64,000 nucleotides of DNA from Portulaca oleracea (Eukaryota > Streptophyta > Magnoliopsida > Caryophyllales > Portulacaceae): the NCBI GenBank assembly GCA_029582165.1, contig CM055892.1, forward strand, positions 2,203,347 to 2,267,346. The letters run 5' to 3'. The position numbers were made by a program, and so were the translations under genes. This document shows positions 1-10,901 of the stretch, piece by piece; the first letter of the stretch is position 1, and every line of letters starts with the position of its first letter. The notes beneath the pieces were generated by a model, which worked only from the letters and a program-made list of their open reading frames with translations, ran no database searches and was not told the origin of the DNA.

Positions 1-1085
1 ACTGCTACAGACCACACCATAGCAGAACACACAGAGGCAAAACTCAACCTATGATCTGGATATAGGCCACACCACCAAAACACAAACTAAACCCTACTTA
101 ACACTTGCTAAGCTTGCCAAAGCTTAGTGACAGATAAGTAGAACAATGGAGAGTTTTTAGAACACTCACAAACACACAGGAGCAAGCTCGACTAATTTCT
201 CAAATAATCACTCATAATTGAATTCAATTACAATAGGAGTTTGCTTATATTGCTACTTTCAGCAAGTAGCTGGCTGTGACCGAGTGATTAAGGCTTTCCT
301 AAGCATTAGGAAACCTCTAATCTATGTCTAAGCTAACTTAAGATACATAAGTGAGCTGCTTAAGACTAATATAATACATTATTACAGCTAATTACATCAA
401 GAAAACAGTAAAATAAAATGGAAAAAGGGTTGGCTAGTTCTGGAGCTGCCAGCAGCTGCTTCCTTCATGTATTAGTCATAATTCGACTTTCCCTTGCTGC
501 TAATTATAGCTGATTATATTAACTAACAAAGGAACTCGATCATTAAAGAGGGAAAATGACCAAATGACCTTGTCTTTGCTGGAAATGCAAAAACTGTCCA
601 GCTGCTTGATGTAGCTAGTATTCCCTGAGCTAAACATGCTGTAGAAAATTCCCAAGGACATCAGTCACCTGCACTCCTCGACCAAAGGCCATTAATGACC
701 CAAGGAATATATGGAACCCACCAAATTTCATTGCCTTGCTCTGCTGCAGCTTGTAATAGACCTTGAGATAACCCGAACCCTGATTTCATAGGTTGGGGTT
801 CTGCCAAGGTCCAATTGCACCAATTGGACTTAGGTTTTAAGGCCAAGGCTACCTCCTGCACAAGATCCTGGGGTGATCAACTTGCTACCCTTTAATGCTT
901 CAAAATTCCCCTAGGACCTTTTTCTTGTTACTGAACTAGGCTTGCTGTAGGAGAGACTTAATCCCTCCTGAATTCCCAGCTAAGTCCCAATGTGTGAAGG
1001 ACCTGCTGAGGACCTCAGGACAGAAAGTCCTCTCCTCCTTTCTTGCTGGATAAACTAAATTGCTGTTGTTGATGGACCTCCATCA
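1..1085 (-). mobile_element. Right-hand LTR of a CRM-like Ty3 element (or solo LTR), cut by the left window edge
   Basis: The segment ends at 1085 in CTCCATCA, the same terminus as the LTRs of the CRM-like element at 10902-17687. It also shares that LTR's landmarks in the same order: a 'cactcacaaac' block, a TATA-like site (about 247-253, minus sense) and a 'taagctaact' block. CTGAGGACCTCAG (1006-1018) is a near-perfect palindrome like the GAGGACCTC repeats of that LTR. Coding sequence of an unrelated RNase H fragment begins directly after 1085, so 1085/1086 is an insertion edge. The left end lies outside the window, so a solo LTR and a full element cannot be told apart. Orientation is inferred by analogy. 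Confidence 0.65.
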
Positions 1086-1456
1086 CTACCGTTCTTTGTA
1101 ATGGCTTGAAGGAAGCCCTGGCTATGGGTCTCAAGAATATCATAGTTGAAGGTGATAACAAAATCGTCATTGATGCGGTTAACGATGATTGTGAGATACC
1201 CTGGTCTATCCTGCAGCTTGTGAGAGACATTAAAACCTTTCTTTGTATGTGCGATTACTGTAGAATAAGCCATATTTTTAGGGAAGCCAATATGGCTGCT
1301 GATTGGCTCGTAAAAGCCGGAGTTAGTATCTCTGATTATATGTATTGGGATCCCTCTGAGTCCTATGACTTCCTTTGTATCATTTAATGGGGTAGAGTAG
1401 GCCGAACTCTTGAAAGAAGAGTGGCCTAACCATATTTCTTACTGGTAAAAAAAAAC
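1086..1456 (+). pseudogene. Plant RNase H-type (RVT_3) C-terminal fragment, probably a LINE 3' end
   Basis: From about 1106 to 1387 one open frame encodes the C-terminal half of a type-1 RNase H domain as found in plant LINE polyproteins and related orphan proteins. It shows 'IVEGDNKIVIDAVN' with the catalytic-type Asp, then 'ISHIFREANMAADWLVKAG', the usual C-terminal helix. The ORF ends naturally at 1387. A 60-bp tail follows, with a small hairpin at 1399-1426 (AGGCC-AACTCTT, loop, AAGAGT-GGCCT), and then nine A residues at 1447-1455. That arrangement fits a LINE 3' UTR and poly(A) tail. The N-terminal half is missing because the LTR ending at 1085 replaced or displaced it, and no start codon remains. 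A domesticated RNase H-domain gene is the alternative. Confidence 0.6.
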
Positions 1457-1489
1457 AATGTGGTATGCTTCTACAGGTTCAGTTAGAGG

Positions 1490-2130
1490 AGTTTGGCGGA
1501 GAGATGTGGATTATTCATCTTTTTTGTGACCGATGAGGTATTTGATAGTTTAAATGATGTACGTGGATGGGCCGATGAAATAGCCCGTGGCATCGGATTT
1601 AACTTTGTATGGACTACATACAAGCAAAAAGATGATGATAGTCCGCTCAGGATGCATCTGAAGTGTTGGAGGTATGGTGGTCACCGGGGTAAACTCAATG
1701 ATCTTGATGAAGCAATTCATCGAGTTACGTCGATGAAGGCTGCCACTACAAATTTGTCATTGTTGCGTTGATTCGTAATGGTACGGATGGCGAGTGCGTG
1801 TTTGTGAAGGAGAACGGGGGACGCACAATCATAAGTTCATCGTGTACGGGGAAGGACATCGTCACGGATAACCCTTGACTTCTGATATAAAAGACCATGT
1901 AAAGGAAATGATTAACACAGGGTGTACACCAGCCACGATACACACATCCCTTAAGGTGAAATTTCCGGCTTGTAATGCCAACGTCAGGTAAATATACAAC
2001 GAGCAGGCAAAGATGCGGATTGAGGATATGGATGGGAGGACACATTCTCAACATTGTCTCCACTTGGCAGAAGCTGGTGGGCATGTGTCTCATACATATT
2101 TTGATGAAGATGGCAGTCTTCGGCAGCTAT
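1490..2130 (+). pseudogene. Mutator-like (MULE/FAR1-type) transposase N-terminal fragment
   Basis: The frame at 1493-1771 has the plant MULE/FAR1-related N-terminal signature 'VFDSLNDVRGWADEIARGIGFNFVW', then a basic stretch and 'LKCWRYGGHRGK', which resembles the zinc-binding DNA-recognition module. After a break the reading resumes around 1895-2080 with 'HVKEMINTGCTPATIHTSL' and 'IYNEQAKMR', typical of the linker before the MULE transposase core. A stop codon interrupts this part. The DDE catalytic core is absent: the sequence runs into a PMD gene on the opposite strand at about 2135. It is therefore a dead fragment. Family assignment rests on motif recognition only. Confidence 0.55.
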
Positions 2131-2145
2131 TTTGATGAAGATGGC
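2097..2145 (+). repeat. 18-bp direct repeat at the transposase/PMD junction
   Basis: TATTTTGATGAAGATGGC occurs at 2097-2114 and again at 2128-2145, with 13 bp between. The repeat sits where the plus-strand transposase fragment meets the minus-strand PMD gene, as expected for a junction made by microhomology or a small local duplication. Confidence 0.8.
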
Positions 2146-3260
2146 GAAAGCTAGGCCATGGATGCGGACGACTCTATCCCTCGATTTGTCAACGAGGATA
2201 GTGTTTCCTAACAAACTCAACAACCATACTCTCACCCTGTAGGGAATCGGGTAATTGGACGATGTACATATATCCCTCAAATTAGTGCCAAGAATGGCCC
2301 CCTTGTCATAAGTGTGTTTGACATGTAGTACGTCGATGTTCTTGAGGAAAATAGCAGGCATGTACTTGTTAACTACTTCCTAATCGAGACAATCAGGCAT
2401 CAAACCTTCAACTGCAAGCCCAAGATCCGTTCCACATCATGCAACATGATAGTCATTTCACCGAAGGGAAGGTGAAATGTGTTCGTGTCGGGCTGCCACT
2501 TCTCAATGAACATAGAGACCAGACAAAAATCGATTTGTTCGAACATCAGGTCCCCCAGTCCTGTGATTTGAATCCGGTCAAGAGTGGCCTGGCAAGCGGA
2601 ATCCACAGCAGACCTTATTGCTTTCAAATCCCTCAACGCTCCCTTCTTCGTCACACACTGAAGAATTGGATGAGGTGCACGCTCCCCACCATTCCATATT
2701 ACGCGAGCAATGTGGCCTCCAAAGCTGACTATAACGTCCCCCACTAATGGTCTACCAGGCTAGTCACCGTGTATCTTCCAGTCAGCATCATCACTACGGC
2801 TCCTCTTACTCTGCCTGCTGCTGCTCATCCCAGCATCACCGGCAGTTGAACTGCTACCCTGTCCCCAATGTCGAATTGGGGCAAACCTTCCGGTCGAATC
2901 TCTCACCGGCATAAAACTGGTTGGTATGTAAACCTCCCCTGAAGGAGGTGCGACGATAGTAGGGATCATCGTCGGCACCTCATACTCTGTCCCGTCGTCC
3001 CCGTCGTCTTCGTGCCGGTAGACTCATCAAGATATTGATCGAGATGATGAACGTAGTCCTCTGTGTTTTGACTCTGCATGTCCCTTGGCTGGCCCGCCGT
3101 ATCAGGAGGTGCTCCACTCCCTCGGCCTGCACGCCATGCTGAAGGAGTCACATTACGATGGTGTAGGTTTCCAGAATCACCTGCCCTCCAACTAGACCTA
3201 CGTTGTTGCGATCGATCCAAAAACCCTATACCCTTACCCTTGCCTACCATTTTAGTTCAC
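2135..3260 (-). pseudogene. Plant mobile domain (PMD, MAIN/MAIL-like) gene, decayed
   Basis: Reading leftward from ATG at 3250, a low-complexity Gly/Arg/Gln-rich leader is followed by the PMD core. 'MFEQIDFCLVSMFIEKWQPD' (about 2500) and 'TFHLPFGEMTIMLHDVERIL' (about 2440) are the diagnostic strings of PMD proteins (MAIN/MAIL family and transposon-borne relatives). The rest of the domain is at 2361-2150 ('RVRVWLLSLLGNTILVDKS'). The gene is broken: a frameshift lies near 2985, an in-frame TAG at about 2758, and further frame changes near 2400. A 3' splice site sits just upstream of the ATG (AG at 3261-3262, minus), suggesting an upstream leader exon. The tail-to-tail partner is a MULE fragment, and PMD genes are known to travel with MULEs and with Ty3 elements. 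Function of an intact homologue (silencing-related, nuclear) is family knowledge only. Confidence 0.75.
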
Positions 3261-3357
3261 CTACAAAATAATAATTTTAATATTGTCGTTCATATTTACA
3301 GTGATAAATAGAAATATAGAACCCTAAACCCTAAACCCTAGAAAACCCTAATCCCTA

Positions 3358-3990
3358 AACATTCCTTGTTACATTATTTTCAAAAAATTTTGAATTAGCG
3401 CACCCTTAAGTTATTGTATGATTTGTGCGTACGTAGTTAGCGAGGTAATTGGTTAACATAATTAAAACCATGTGTTTAGATGCAAATTAAACTGTATTAT
3501 TGAGAACAAAGTACAGAAGTTCTATGTTCAATTCACCAGGTCGCCAAGAAACAAGATTGTAGGTGATTCGAACACCAAAGAAACTCTGCAGTTGAAGTTT
3601 ACTTAACTTGGTCCAAAGAACCATGTACGGGCGTGCTTTGGAGTATAGAAATATCGGCCAACCGTTCAGATGCTTGTGGTTGACCGGTATTTCCAGACTC
3701 CAAAACATGCATGTACATGGTTCTTTGGACCAAGATAAGTAAACATCACCTGCTGAGTTTCATAGTTGTTTGACCCACCTGCAATCTTGTTTCACGGTGA
3801 CATGGTGAATTGAACATAAAACTTTTGCACTTTATTCTCAATAAACACAGTTCAATTTGCATCTAGACGCATGGTTTTAATAATGTTATCCAATTACCTC
3901 GCTAACTACATACGTCCAAATCATGCACTAACTCAAGTCTACTCTAACTCAAAAATTTTTAAATTATACTGCAACAAGGAACCATGTAGA
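3358..3990. repeat. Long foldback (inverted repeat), copy 1
   Basis: The left arm runs from about 3358 to 3665 and the right arm from about 3680 to 3990. They are reverse complements with scattered mismatches. The innermost 60-70 bp are the best paired: CTTGGTCCAAAGAACCATGT at about 3618 matches ACATGGTTCTTTGGACCAAG at about 3714. The loop is under 15 bp. Such a transcript would fold into a long hairpin. No transposase or recognised family is visible. Confidence 0.85.
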
Positions 3991-4078
3991 ATCCTAAACC
4001 CTAAACCCTAACCCTAAACTCTGAACCCTAAACCCATAAAATCCTAAACCCTAAACCCATAAAAGCCTAAACCCTAAT

Positions 4079-4737
4079 CCCTAAACATTCCTTGTTGCAT
4101 TATTTTTAAAATTTTTTGAATTGGCGCACCGTTAAGTTATTGTACAATTTGCACGTACGTAGTTAGCGAGGTAATTGGTTAACATTATTAAAATAACGTG
4201 TCTAGATGCAAAGTGAACTGTATTATTGAGAATAAAATGCAAAAGGTCGATGTTTTATTCATCATGTCGGCGAGGTGAGTCGAACACCGAGAAACTCCGC
4301 GATCGAAGTTTAATTACCTTGGTCTAGAGAAGAATGTATGGATGTGCTTTGCAGTATGGAAGTACCGGCCAACCGTTCATATTTTTCTAGGTGACCGGCA
4401 TTTCCAGAATGCAAAAAACACGCCCGTACATTCTTCTCTAGACCAAGGTAATTAAACTTCACCCGCTGTAGTTTCTGGGTGTTCGGCTCGCTTGAGGTGT
4501 TTGTATGTCTAACCTAAGACCACCTACAGACTTGTATCTCGCCCGCGTGCCGATTAAAACACAGACCTTTTGCACTTTGTTCTCAATAACACAACTCACT
4601 TTCCATCTAGACACTTTATTTTAATAATGTTAACCAATTACCTCGTTAACTACATACGTGCAAATCATACACTAATTTAAGTCTACAGTAACTCAAAATT
4701 TTCTTAACATTACAGCATCAAGGAACCCTATAGAATC
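4079..4737. repeat. Long foldback (inverted repeat), copy 2
   Basis: A second hairpin is homologous to the one at 3358-3990, with arms at about 4086-4380 and 4392-4735. It begins with the same ACATTCCTTGTT block. The inner stem pairs CTTGGTCTAGAGAAGAATGT (about 4319) with its complement near 4427. Homology of whole units, each preceded by a telomere-like tract, indicates tandem duplication followed by divergence, with pairing kept within each copy. Confidence 0.85.
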
Positions 4738-4805
4738 CTACCCTTAAACCCCAAACCCTAAACCCTAATATCCCTAAAACTATACCCTAATTATATTAAT
4801 TTCAA

Positions 4806-4922
4806 AATCATATTTGCATGCTTTCTTCATAAGTTGACCCTATACTTTTCTGTATTATTCAAGTTACATTAATACAAACGTTAGGGTTAACCTATCAAGA
4901 AAGCATGCAAATTAATTTTTTT
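4806..4922. repeat. Small inverted repeat
   Basis: A roughly 40-bp imperfect inverted repeat pairs TTTGCATGCTTTCTT (about 4812) with AAGAAAGCATGCAAA (about 4898). It continues through a TAGGTTAACCC/GTTGACCCTA-like inner part. It closes the telomere-like/foldback cluster on its right side. Confidence 0.7.
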
Positions 4923-4939
4923 TTATATGTTTCTAAACC

Positions 4940-6180
4940 CTAATGAAAACCCTAAATCCTTTGTTTTAATATTTTTTCAACAATATTTTCACCACCTAAA
5001 AACCCAAAAATAATTTTAGATGTTTTCCACATTAGCCAACCCAAAATTCACAAGCACTATGACGTGTAAATCATGATAACTATGAGTTAAGTACCAAGAA
5101 AAACATCATAAATTATTTTGAAATAGCCTAAACAATATTTATACATAACACTAATAAATGCAACAACAAACATGTTAAAAAACACTAATAAATACATTAA
5201 CAAACAACTTAAACAAAATATTATTAATAACAATAACAACAATATATTTTCACAAATTATTAATGACATTAACATTAATAATCATAAAAATAACATTACA
5301 AATAACAAATGAGTAATAATAATAACAATGAAATTCACATTACTAATTTATAAATAATTAACACTAATTTTTAACTTTATATTACAATAAGCTAAACATA
5401 ATTAATAATAATAAATAACCCAATGCCCTATTATAACTAATAATATTACTAATTTATAAATTGAATAATAACTTTTTATTACTATTTTATAATTAATAAC
5501 CTAAAACATTATTTAAATATTAAATAATAATATTACCAATTATTTAGTATAACAACGCCCTAATATAAATCGTTAATAATATTACTACTATAATTACATT
5601 GATTCATAAATTATTAAAATTATTATTATTCTATTAACATCACTTTAAAAAAAATTATTATTTATTTATATATATTAAATAATAATATTCCCAATTTTGT
5701 CATAATAAATTATAAATTTTACAAAAATATTTACATTAATATAGTTAATAATATAACCAAAATAATTAAAACTTATATAAGATAAATTTAAGAAATAATT
5801 CTTAAAAGATGAATCGAATATAATTAATTTTTAAATTTATATTAGTATTATTAAAATTTATATTACTAGTTAAAATTTATATTAAAAATTATATTACTAA
5901 TTAAAATTTATATAAGATAAATTTACACTAAATTTTTAACTTTATATTACTAATATAATTCATAAATCGAATATAATTAATAACAACATCCTAATATAAA
6001 ACGTTATTAATATTACTAATATATTTACATTGATAAATAAATTATTAAAATTATTATTATTCTGTTAACAATTTTTTTATATATATTAAATAATAATATT
6101 ACCAATTTTATCATAATAAATTATAATTTTTACAAAAATATTTACAATAATATAATTAATATTATTATTATAATTACTTT
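4940..6180. other. AT-rich non-coding desert
   Basis: About 1.2 kb consists almost only of A and T, with recurring short words such as ATTAATAATATTACTAAT and near-duplicates (for example around 5570-5700 and 6000-6120). No coding frame, RNA gene or terminal repeat is recognisable. It may be an old, mutated repeat or a matrix-attachment-like region; nothing more can be supported. Confidence 0.7.
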
Positions 6181-6223
6181 TACCAAAAAAATTCAAAAAA
6201 AAAATCGATTTCTGACATAGTTT

Positions 6224-6360
6224 GTGTGGTTGCCGCATGAAAAATGTCACGAGCCGCGGCAGGATGCCGCGCGTCGATTGCGGCAAGCCGGCATCCGATG
6301 CCGCGATCGAAGTGCGGCATCCTGCCGCGGTTTGCGGCATTTTTCATGCGGCAACCACAC
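6224..6360. repeat. GC-rich 47-bp inverted repeat isolated in AT-rich DNA
   Basis: Arms at 6224-6270 and 6314-6360 pair: GTGTGGTTGCCGCATGAAAA with TTTTCATGCGGCAACCACAC, then CCGCGGCAGGATGCCGC with its complement. The 43-bp loop contains more GCCGC/GCGGC words. The element is flanked by A/T tracts on both sides. Its abrupt GC content and near-perfect stem suggest a recently inserted foldback/MITE or a captured hairpin. Short ORFs crossing it are artefacts of the symmetry. Confidence 0.8.
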
Positions 6361-6435
6361 ATTTTCGCCGGAAATCTTTTTTTTTTTTGAAAACTTTCGA
6401 TTAAATTCAATAATTACAAACATAAAATACTTACC

Positions 6436-6602
6436 TCAACCTCGTCGATTGCTAACACCCTCTCTCCCGGGATGACGGTGCCGTTAATGGTGGTTTGATT
6501 TCTAGAGAGAAAAAGTAGAGAGAAGGTAAAGAGCAGGTAGAGAGTGAGGTTATGAGGTTGAAGGATGGTTTTGAAAATTATAATGCGTAAAGTGGACAAC
6601 AA
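6436..6602 (-). promoter_or_regulatory. Candidate promoter and leader exon for the PMD gene
   Basis: On the minus strand TATAATTT (6575-6582) is followed by a pyrimidine-rich leader with repeated CTCTCTAC words and then a near-perfect splice donor GAG|GTAAGT at 6435. TATA box, CT-rich leader and donor in this order are what a plant promoter with a leader intron looks like. A short frame over the leader is probably fortuitous. The link to the PMD reading frame 3.2 kb away is inferred. Confidence 0.4.
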
Positions 6603-6604
6603 TA

Positions 6605-9600
6605 GTAAAAAGGCAGACGATGTAAAGTAAATGGCTATTACATAGATTAATCATTTGATGCGGGCTGAATGGGGCCCTACCCGTTTATGAAGTATGGCGG
6701 CCATTGGAGGGCCTGTTGCTAGTCAATTAGAAAAAGACACACCCTGCACTTCTCACCTTTCATACTCTCTGGCGACTCCCCACATCTCTCACAATGTTGG
6801 CAAGGGGTTTCTATCATCTGGGTAGTCCGCATTCATAACCGATACGGTTAGGGTTTTGAGTTTCATATTCTCCTTTGCTGTTGTTTTTCTGGGTTGCTCG
6901 TTTCTCTTCTTGTTGTTTTTCTGGTAACTGGAGCATTCAGTTGTTTGAAATTGGAGGGATTGAGTCAGCTTTTCTGGGTTGCTCACTTCTCTCTTGTTTG
7001 GTAATTGATGTTTTTAGTTTAGGGTTATTGGCATTCTTGTGTTGGTGCCCTATAGGTGTTTGATAAAATGCCCCACTGAATGAATCTCATCCCTCCATAT
7101 CTTCTTCCTTGCCTGAGAATTTTAGATTAGCAGGAAACTTAATTATAAAAAGTATTGTTACACCTTGTCTCTTTCTGGAGATTAATACACAAGGACCATG
7201 AAATTCGTTGCTTTCATAGATTTTGTTCTGAAAGGATTGCCAAAATGAGACAATTTCTTCCCTAATTTTTCATCCAATGGATCAGATTAGCTTCTTAGCC
7301 TAGGCCTTGTTTGCAATTGAAATTTGAGGCCATGTTTGCAATCCAATCTTCTTGCTGAACCCAAGGCTTGTTTCTTGGTCCACTCAGTTTAGATTGGATT
7401 GGATTTGTCGGATTTTGCTTGTTTCAGTGTGGTCTGACACCCTTGCCTTTACTCATCTCTTTGTGTTCACTGTTCTTCATGATAACTTTCTTCTCACACT
7501 AATCTCACTTTCTTCATGTCTTTTCTCCTGTTTCTGCATCTTGTCTTGAAGAACTCAGTTTCTTCATCTTGTTGTTGATTTGTTATCGGGGTTTGGTCTC
7601 TTTTATTATGTTCATAATCTAGGTTTGTAGAACGGGAAAAAGAAAGAATAAATATAGTAGAAGTGAAAAATCTAGTGCCTAGGCTCTGCTCAAGCCCAGC
7701 CCGCATATTCCCCACCAGAAAACAGATCAGCCTGGCCTGTTCTGGGGTGGGCCCGAACCATACTTAATGCCCACGCCTAATAGTATTGTATTGATATGAT
7801 TCAGTCACATTATTTTTTCTTGAATTATTATTGGTAAAATTAATTGACATAATTTTACCACTAGATAATACTTGTACTTAGTATTGTTACAAAAATTAAT
7901 TCTCTATTATAATTAACTTTTCAGTTTTTTTCCCTTTTACAATTAGCTTCTTTTGTTTTTTCCCCCTTTGCCCTTCTATGTGATTATTGTGTGTTTTGCT
8001 CAACTTGAATACATGGCGATGTTTTGGCAAACTATTAGCGTGAATCATTTACCTTTGGATGTCACTCACTTTTCCCAGAGTACTACACTCACTCTCTCTA
8101 TTACCCTATCTAATGCTTTCGTTAAGTATCTAAACAACAAAATTAAATAGACATAACTCTTGTGGGGAAAAATTGACAAATATGATTAAATTATTTTAAT
8201 GTTGTGATCCATAAGCTTTTGTGGAGTTCAATTAGTTTAAATGTATACTAAATGCGCTTTTTTATGAGGCAATGTATAATAATATACTTCTCTTACTAAG
8301 AGAAGACACATAAGTGTCTCGTGATAAAGAGATAATAGTGGATAAGTTCTAACCATAAACCCTACATGAAGGGACGAAATAGATGAAAAGGTGAAAGGTT
8401 TTACCATAATTTTTTGGTTAATTAGTTTCCATATATGAGTAATTATTTCTCTTAATAAGTAGAAATCTCTAGGTCCCTAATCGGCTAATCATATTGTTTA
8501 TCTTCTTTATATTGCGAACCCTTACTCCTTTTCTCTTAATAAGTAGATTTATGTTCCTTATTCTTTACTTCTCTCTCTGAGCTTTCTTCCACACTCATCC
8601 TTTCTCAGTTCTCCCTCGTCTACCTCCTTGCTCTCTAAAACAACAAAAAAGTCAGCCACTACTGCCTCTTTCGCTGAAGAAAACTTGTAACACCGAGTCA
8701 AACCTACACTAAACACCACTATTGAAGTAATGAATGGTTGACTGGATGCATGAGATTGGAAGAAAAGGATGAAGATTAGGCATAAAACTAAGCTGCAAAA
8801 TCAAGGAGTGAAGGTGACAAAACAAAATCCCAAAATTATGTTTACGGTTTAATTTCGATTTAGGGCTTAGATTAGCATTTTATTTAAATTTGCGTGTTAA
8901 ATTTGTTAATAGTTTTCAAATTAAACTTTCAAACACTTTTTTTAGACCTTAGGTTGATTCAATTAAATTTTCATTTATAGTCTTTCAATTTCTTGTATTT
9001 TAAAAATCGAATGTTATTTTCCCATATTTTTGAAGTGAAATATGACATTTTAAAGTAACATTTGCTTCATGTTGGAAAAAAATGAACTTACATTTGACTG
9101 GCTAGTTGCTTCTGTATTTTTTTTTTCATGAATTATCTGTTAGAAAAGGAAGAATAGAAGGTGTAAATCTTTGGAGCATTCTGTAGTGAAAGATAAGAAT
9201 ATATTACCTGAGAATTTGAAGGGGTGGTATGCAATGGGTGAAAGTGACAAATTTGTGTACAACTGCAAATGATAGATGTGGCTGCCAGAAATTAAAATTG
9301 TTATGAATTAGGATTGTTGTCGATATTTCTTTAGTAATGAAGATTATAAGAAGTAAATTTAGAGTTGGAAGAACAGTGGAATGTCATTACCTTTGGAATG
9401 GAATTTGTGAATTGTGTGAAAATTATTGTGAGAAATTAAGAGATCTCTATAGGAATGGTAGAATATGTAGTAATAGTATTTGTGTTTCTATGATATAATA
9501 GACATTTGATTTGATATGGTGGTTATTAATTTTTAAAAGCTGACTTAACTTTTGATTTGGTGGTCATTGGAGTTCTTATAATTGTCTTCTTTTTAAGGGA

Positions 9601-10797
9601 GGGTTTTAATGGGGTTTTAGTTCTTGTAGTTGACATGTTGATTTGTGTGGGGCAATTGATAAGGTTTAATTCTTGTTCAGGCATAAATTGGGCTTCAACT
9701 TATGCCTCGTTGACTTAAAAAGTTCATAAAGGGTTTATTATTATTTTGATAACTCTTAATTATTATGTGACTTCGCTGCAACCCTCTTCGCTGCAGTGCC
9801 CTTTTTAGTTTTCTTTTAGCTGTTGGCTGTAACTTGTAACAGTCTCTTGAGGGTTAATGATTGAATACGTATTTGATTGTTTTTTGAAAGATAATTTTTA
9901 AGTGGTTTGGGGTTGGGAATAGTCTAGGAAATATTCCAAACGTACTTTTTGGACATGTTGCGATTAGCTAGCTTTGGTGGTCTTATTTTAATATAGTTAA
10001 TAGATAGATATGAAATGGGTTGGTTAAAAATTACCATAATTTTTAAATGGAGTAATGATTCCATGTTAATTTTTGTATAAGTGGTTGTACTAATATGAAA
10101 TGGGTTGGTTTGAAATTTGGCCCAATTTCTAGGTATGTATGAAATAGGTTGCTTAATGTTGAATGTTATTATTCGATTTAACTGTGTTTCTCCTACAATG
10201 AAATCTGAAGTTTGGAATCTTTTTCTTTCTTTCTTTTTACTTAGCTTATAAACTTGAAATATGTGGATTTTGGTTTCTTTGACTCTGAAAATGGACATAA
10301 TGCAGGCAATGCCAATCAACTTCAGGGCAATCAACTTTTTTTTTTTTCCTTCTATTAGATTCTATAGAATATGAAATGGGTTGTAGAGAATACCTATCAT
10401 GCTTACTAGTTAATGATTTGATTTTAGTTTTGAAATGCGCAAATGGTCTTTGTCTTCCTGTTTAGTTATCCAACTTTTTCCTCTTTTTTTTTTTTTGTTG
10501 TACTCTGTAGTGGCTAGTATCAAACTGTATATTGTTTGCTTATTTAGTTATTTGGCTATGCTTTGCTTTGTTTCTATCTGGGACTTGCTAATGCCTCCTA
10601 GCCTTTTGCCCTAGGCAAACAGTTCTTATAGTTAAAAGTCCCCCCCCCCACCGGCTGATAAAAGTCATAGTCTTTCTTTTTTTCCAAGGTCTCTTTGATA
10701 TGCTGATACTCTGAATTAGTGGTTGTGTACTATACTAGTTGATCTGGTGATACTTTGGATATTTGTTTAAATTTTGATAATTATTCTTGACTTTCAG
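6605..10797. other. Non-coding region upstream of the bL28m pseudogene
   Basis: No supported gene is seen in this 4.2 kb. Ordinary AT-biased intergenic or intronic sequence predominates. CT-rich stretches that could be leader exons of bL28m occur near 6740-6790 and 8560-8640, the latter after a TTTATATT box near 8505. No donor could be tied convincingly to the acceptor at 10796-10797. Runs of T (for example 10330-10350, 10482-10495) and a C10 tract near 10640 are simple repeats. Confidence 0.5.
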
Positions 10798-10847
10798 GGC
10801 TATACTTAGTACAACTAGCTCCAATTTGCAAAATTTTAAAATAGCAA

Positions 10848-10901
10848 ATGGCATTCAGATCGAAGGAAATGATGAAGAAAATATTGAAGAAAGTGGGTGA
10901 G
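10848..10901 (+). pseudogene. bL28m coding exon 1, first 18 codons
   Basis: ATG at 10848 opens 18 codons rich in Lys and Met, beginning MAFRSKEMMKK. This is the expected conserved start of plant bL28m. The frame ends exactly at the target duplication GTGAG (10897-10901), where the LTR begins. Confidence 0.85.

Larger units (their letters stand above)
3322..4785. repeat. Interstitial telomere-like tracts (CCCTAAA) in three blocks
   Basis: Degenerate arrays of the plant telomere repeat CCCTAAA lie at 3322-3360, 3991-4085 and 4739-4785, always in the same orientation. They separate and flank the two foldback units, so the unit 'tract plus foldback' appears to have been duplicated in tandem. Units are imperfect (ATCCTAAACCC, ACCCATAAA), so this is an old interstitial tract, not a chromosome end. 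Confidence 0.85.
3261..6434 (-). other. Candidate leader intron of the PMD gene, filled with repeats
   Basis: On the minus strand a consensus donor (GAG|GTAAGT, exon end at 6435) and an acceptor (TATTTTGTAG|G, exon start at 3260) bracket 3174 bp ending ten bases before the PMD start codon. The interval has no convincing coding sequence. It holds two foldbacks, telomere-like tracts, an AT-rich desert and a GC-rich hairpin, each listed separately. The intron is a prediction from splice consensus only; transcripts would be needed to confirm it. Confidence 0.4.

Noticed and set aside
3322..4785. True telomere or subtelomere
   Set aside because: CCCTAAA units are few, degenerate and enclosed by foldbacks and genes on both sides, so these are interstitial tracts.
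6224..6475. Small protein-coding genes over the GC hairpin
   Set aside because: Several frames on both strands share nearly the same peptide because the sequence is an inverted repeat.
6795..6835. ATG at about 6795 as first exon of bL28m
   Set aside because: The short frame does not resemble bL28m, whose conserved start is at 10848. It could at most be an untranslated leader.
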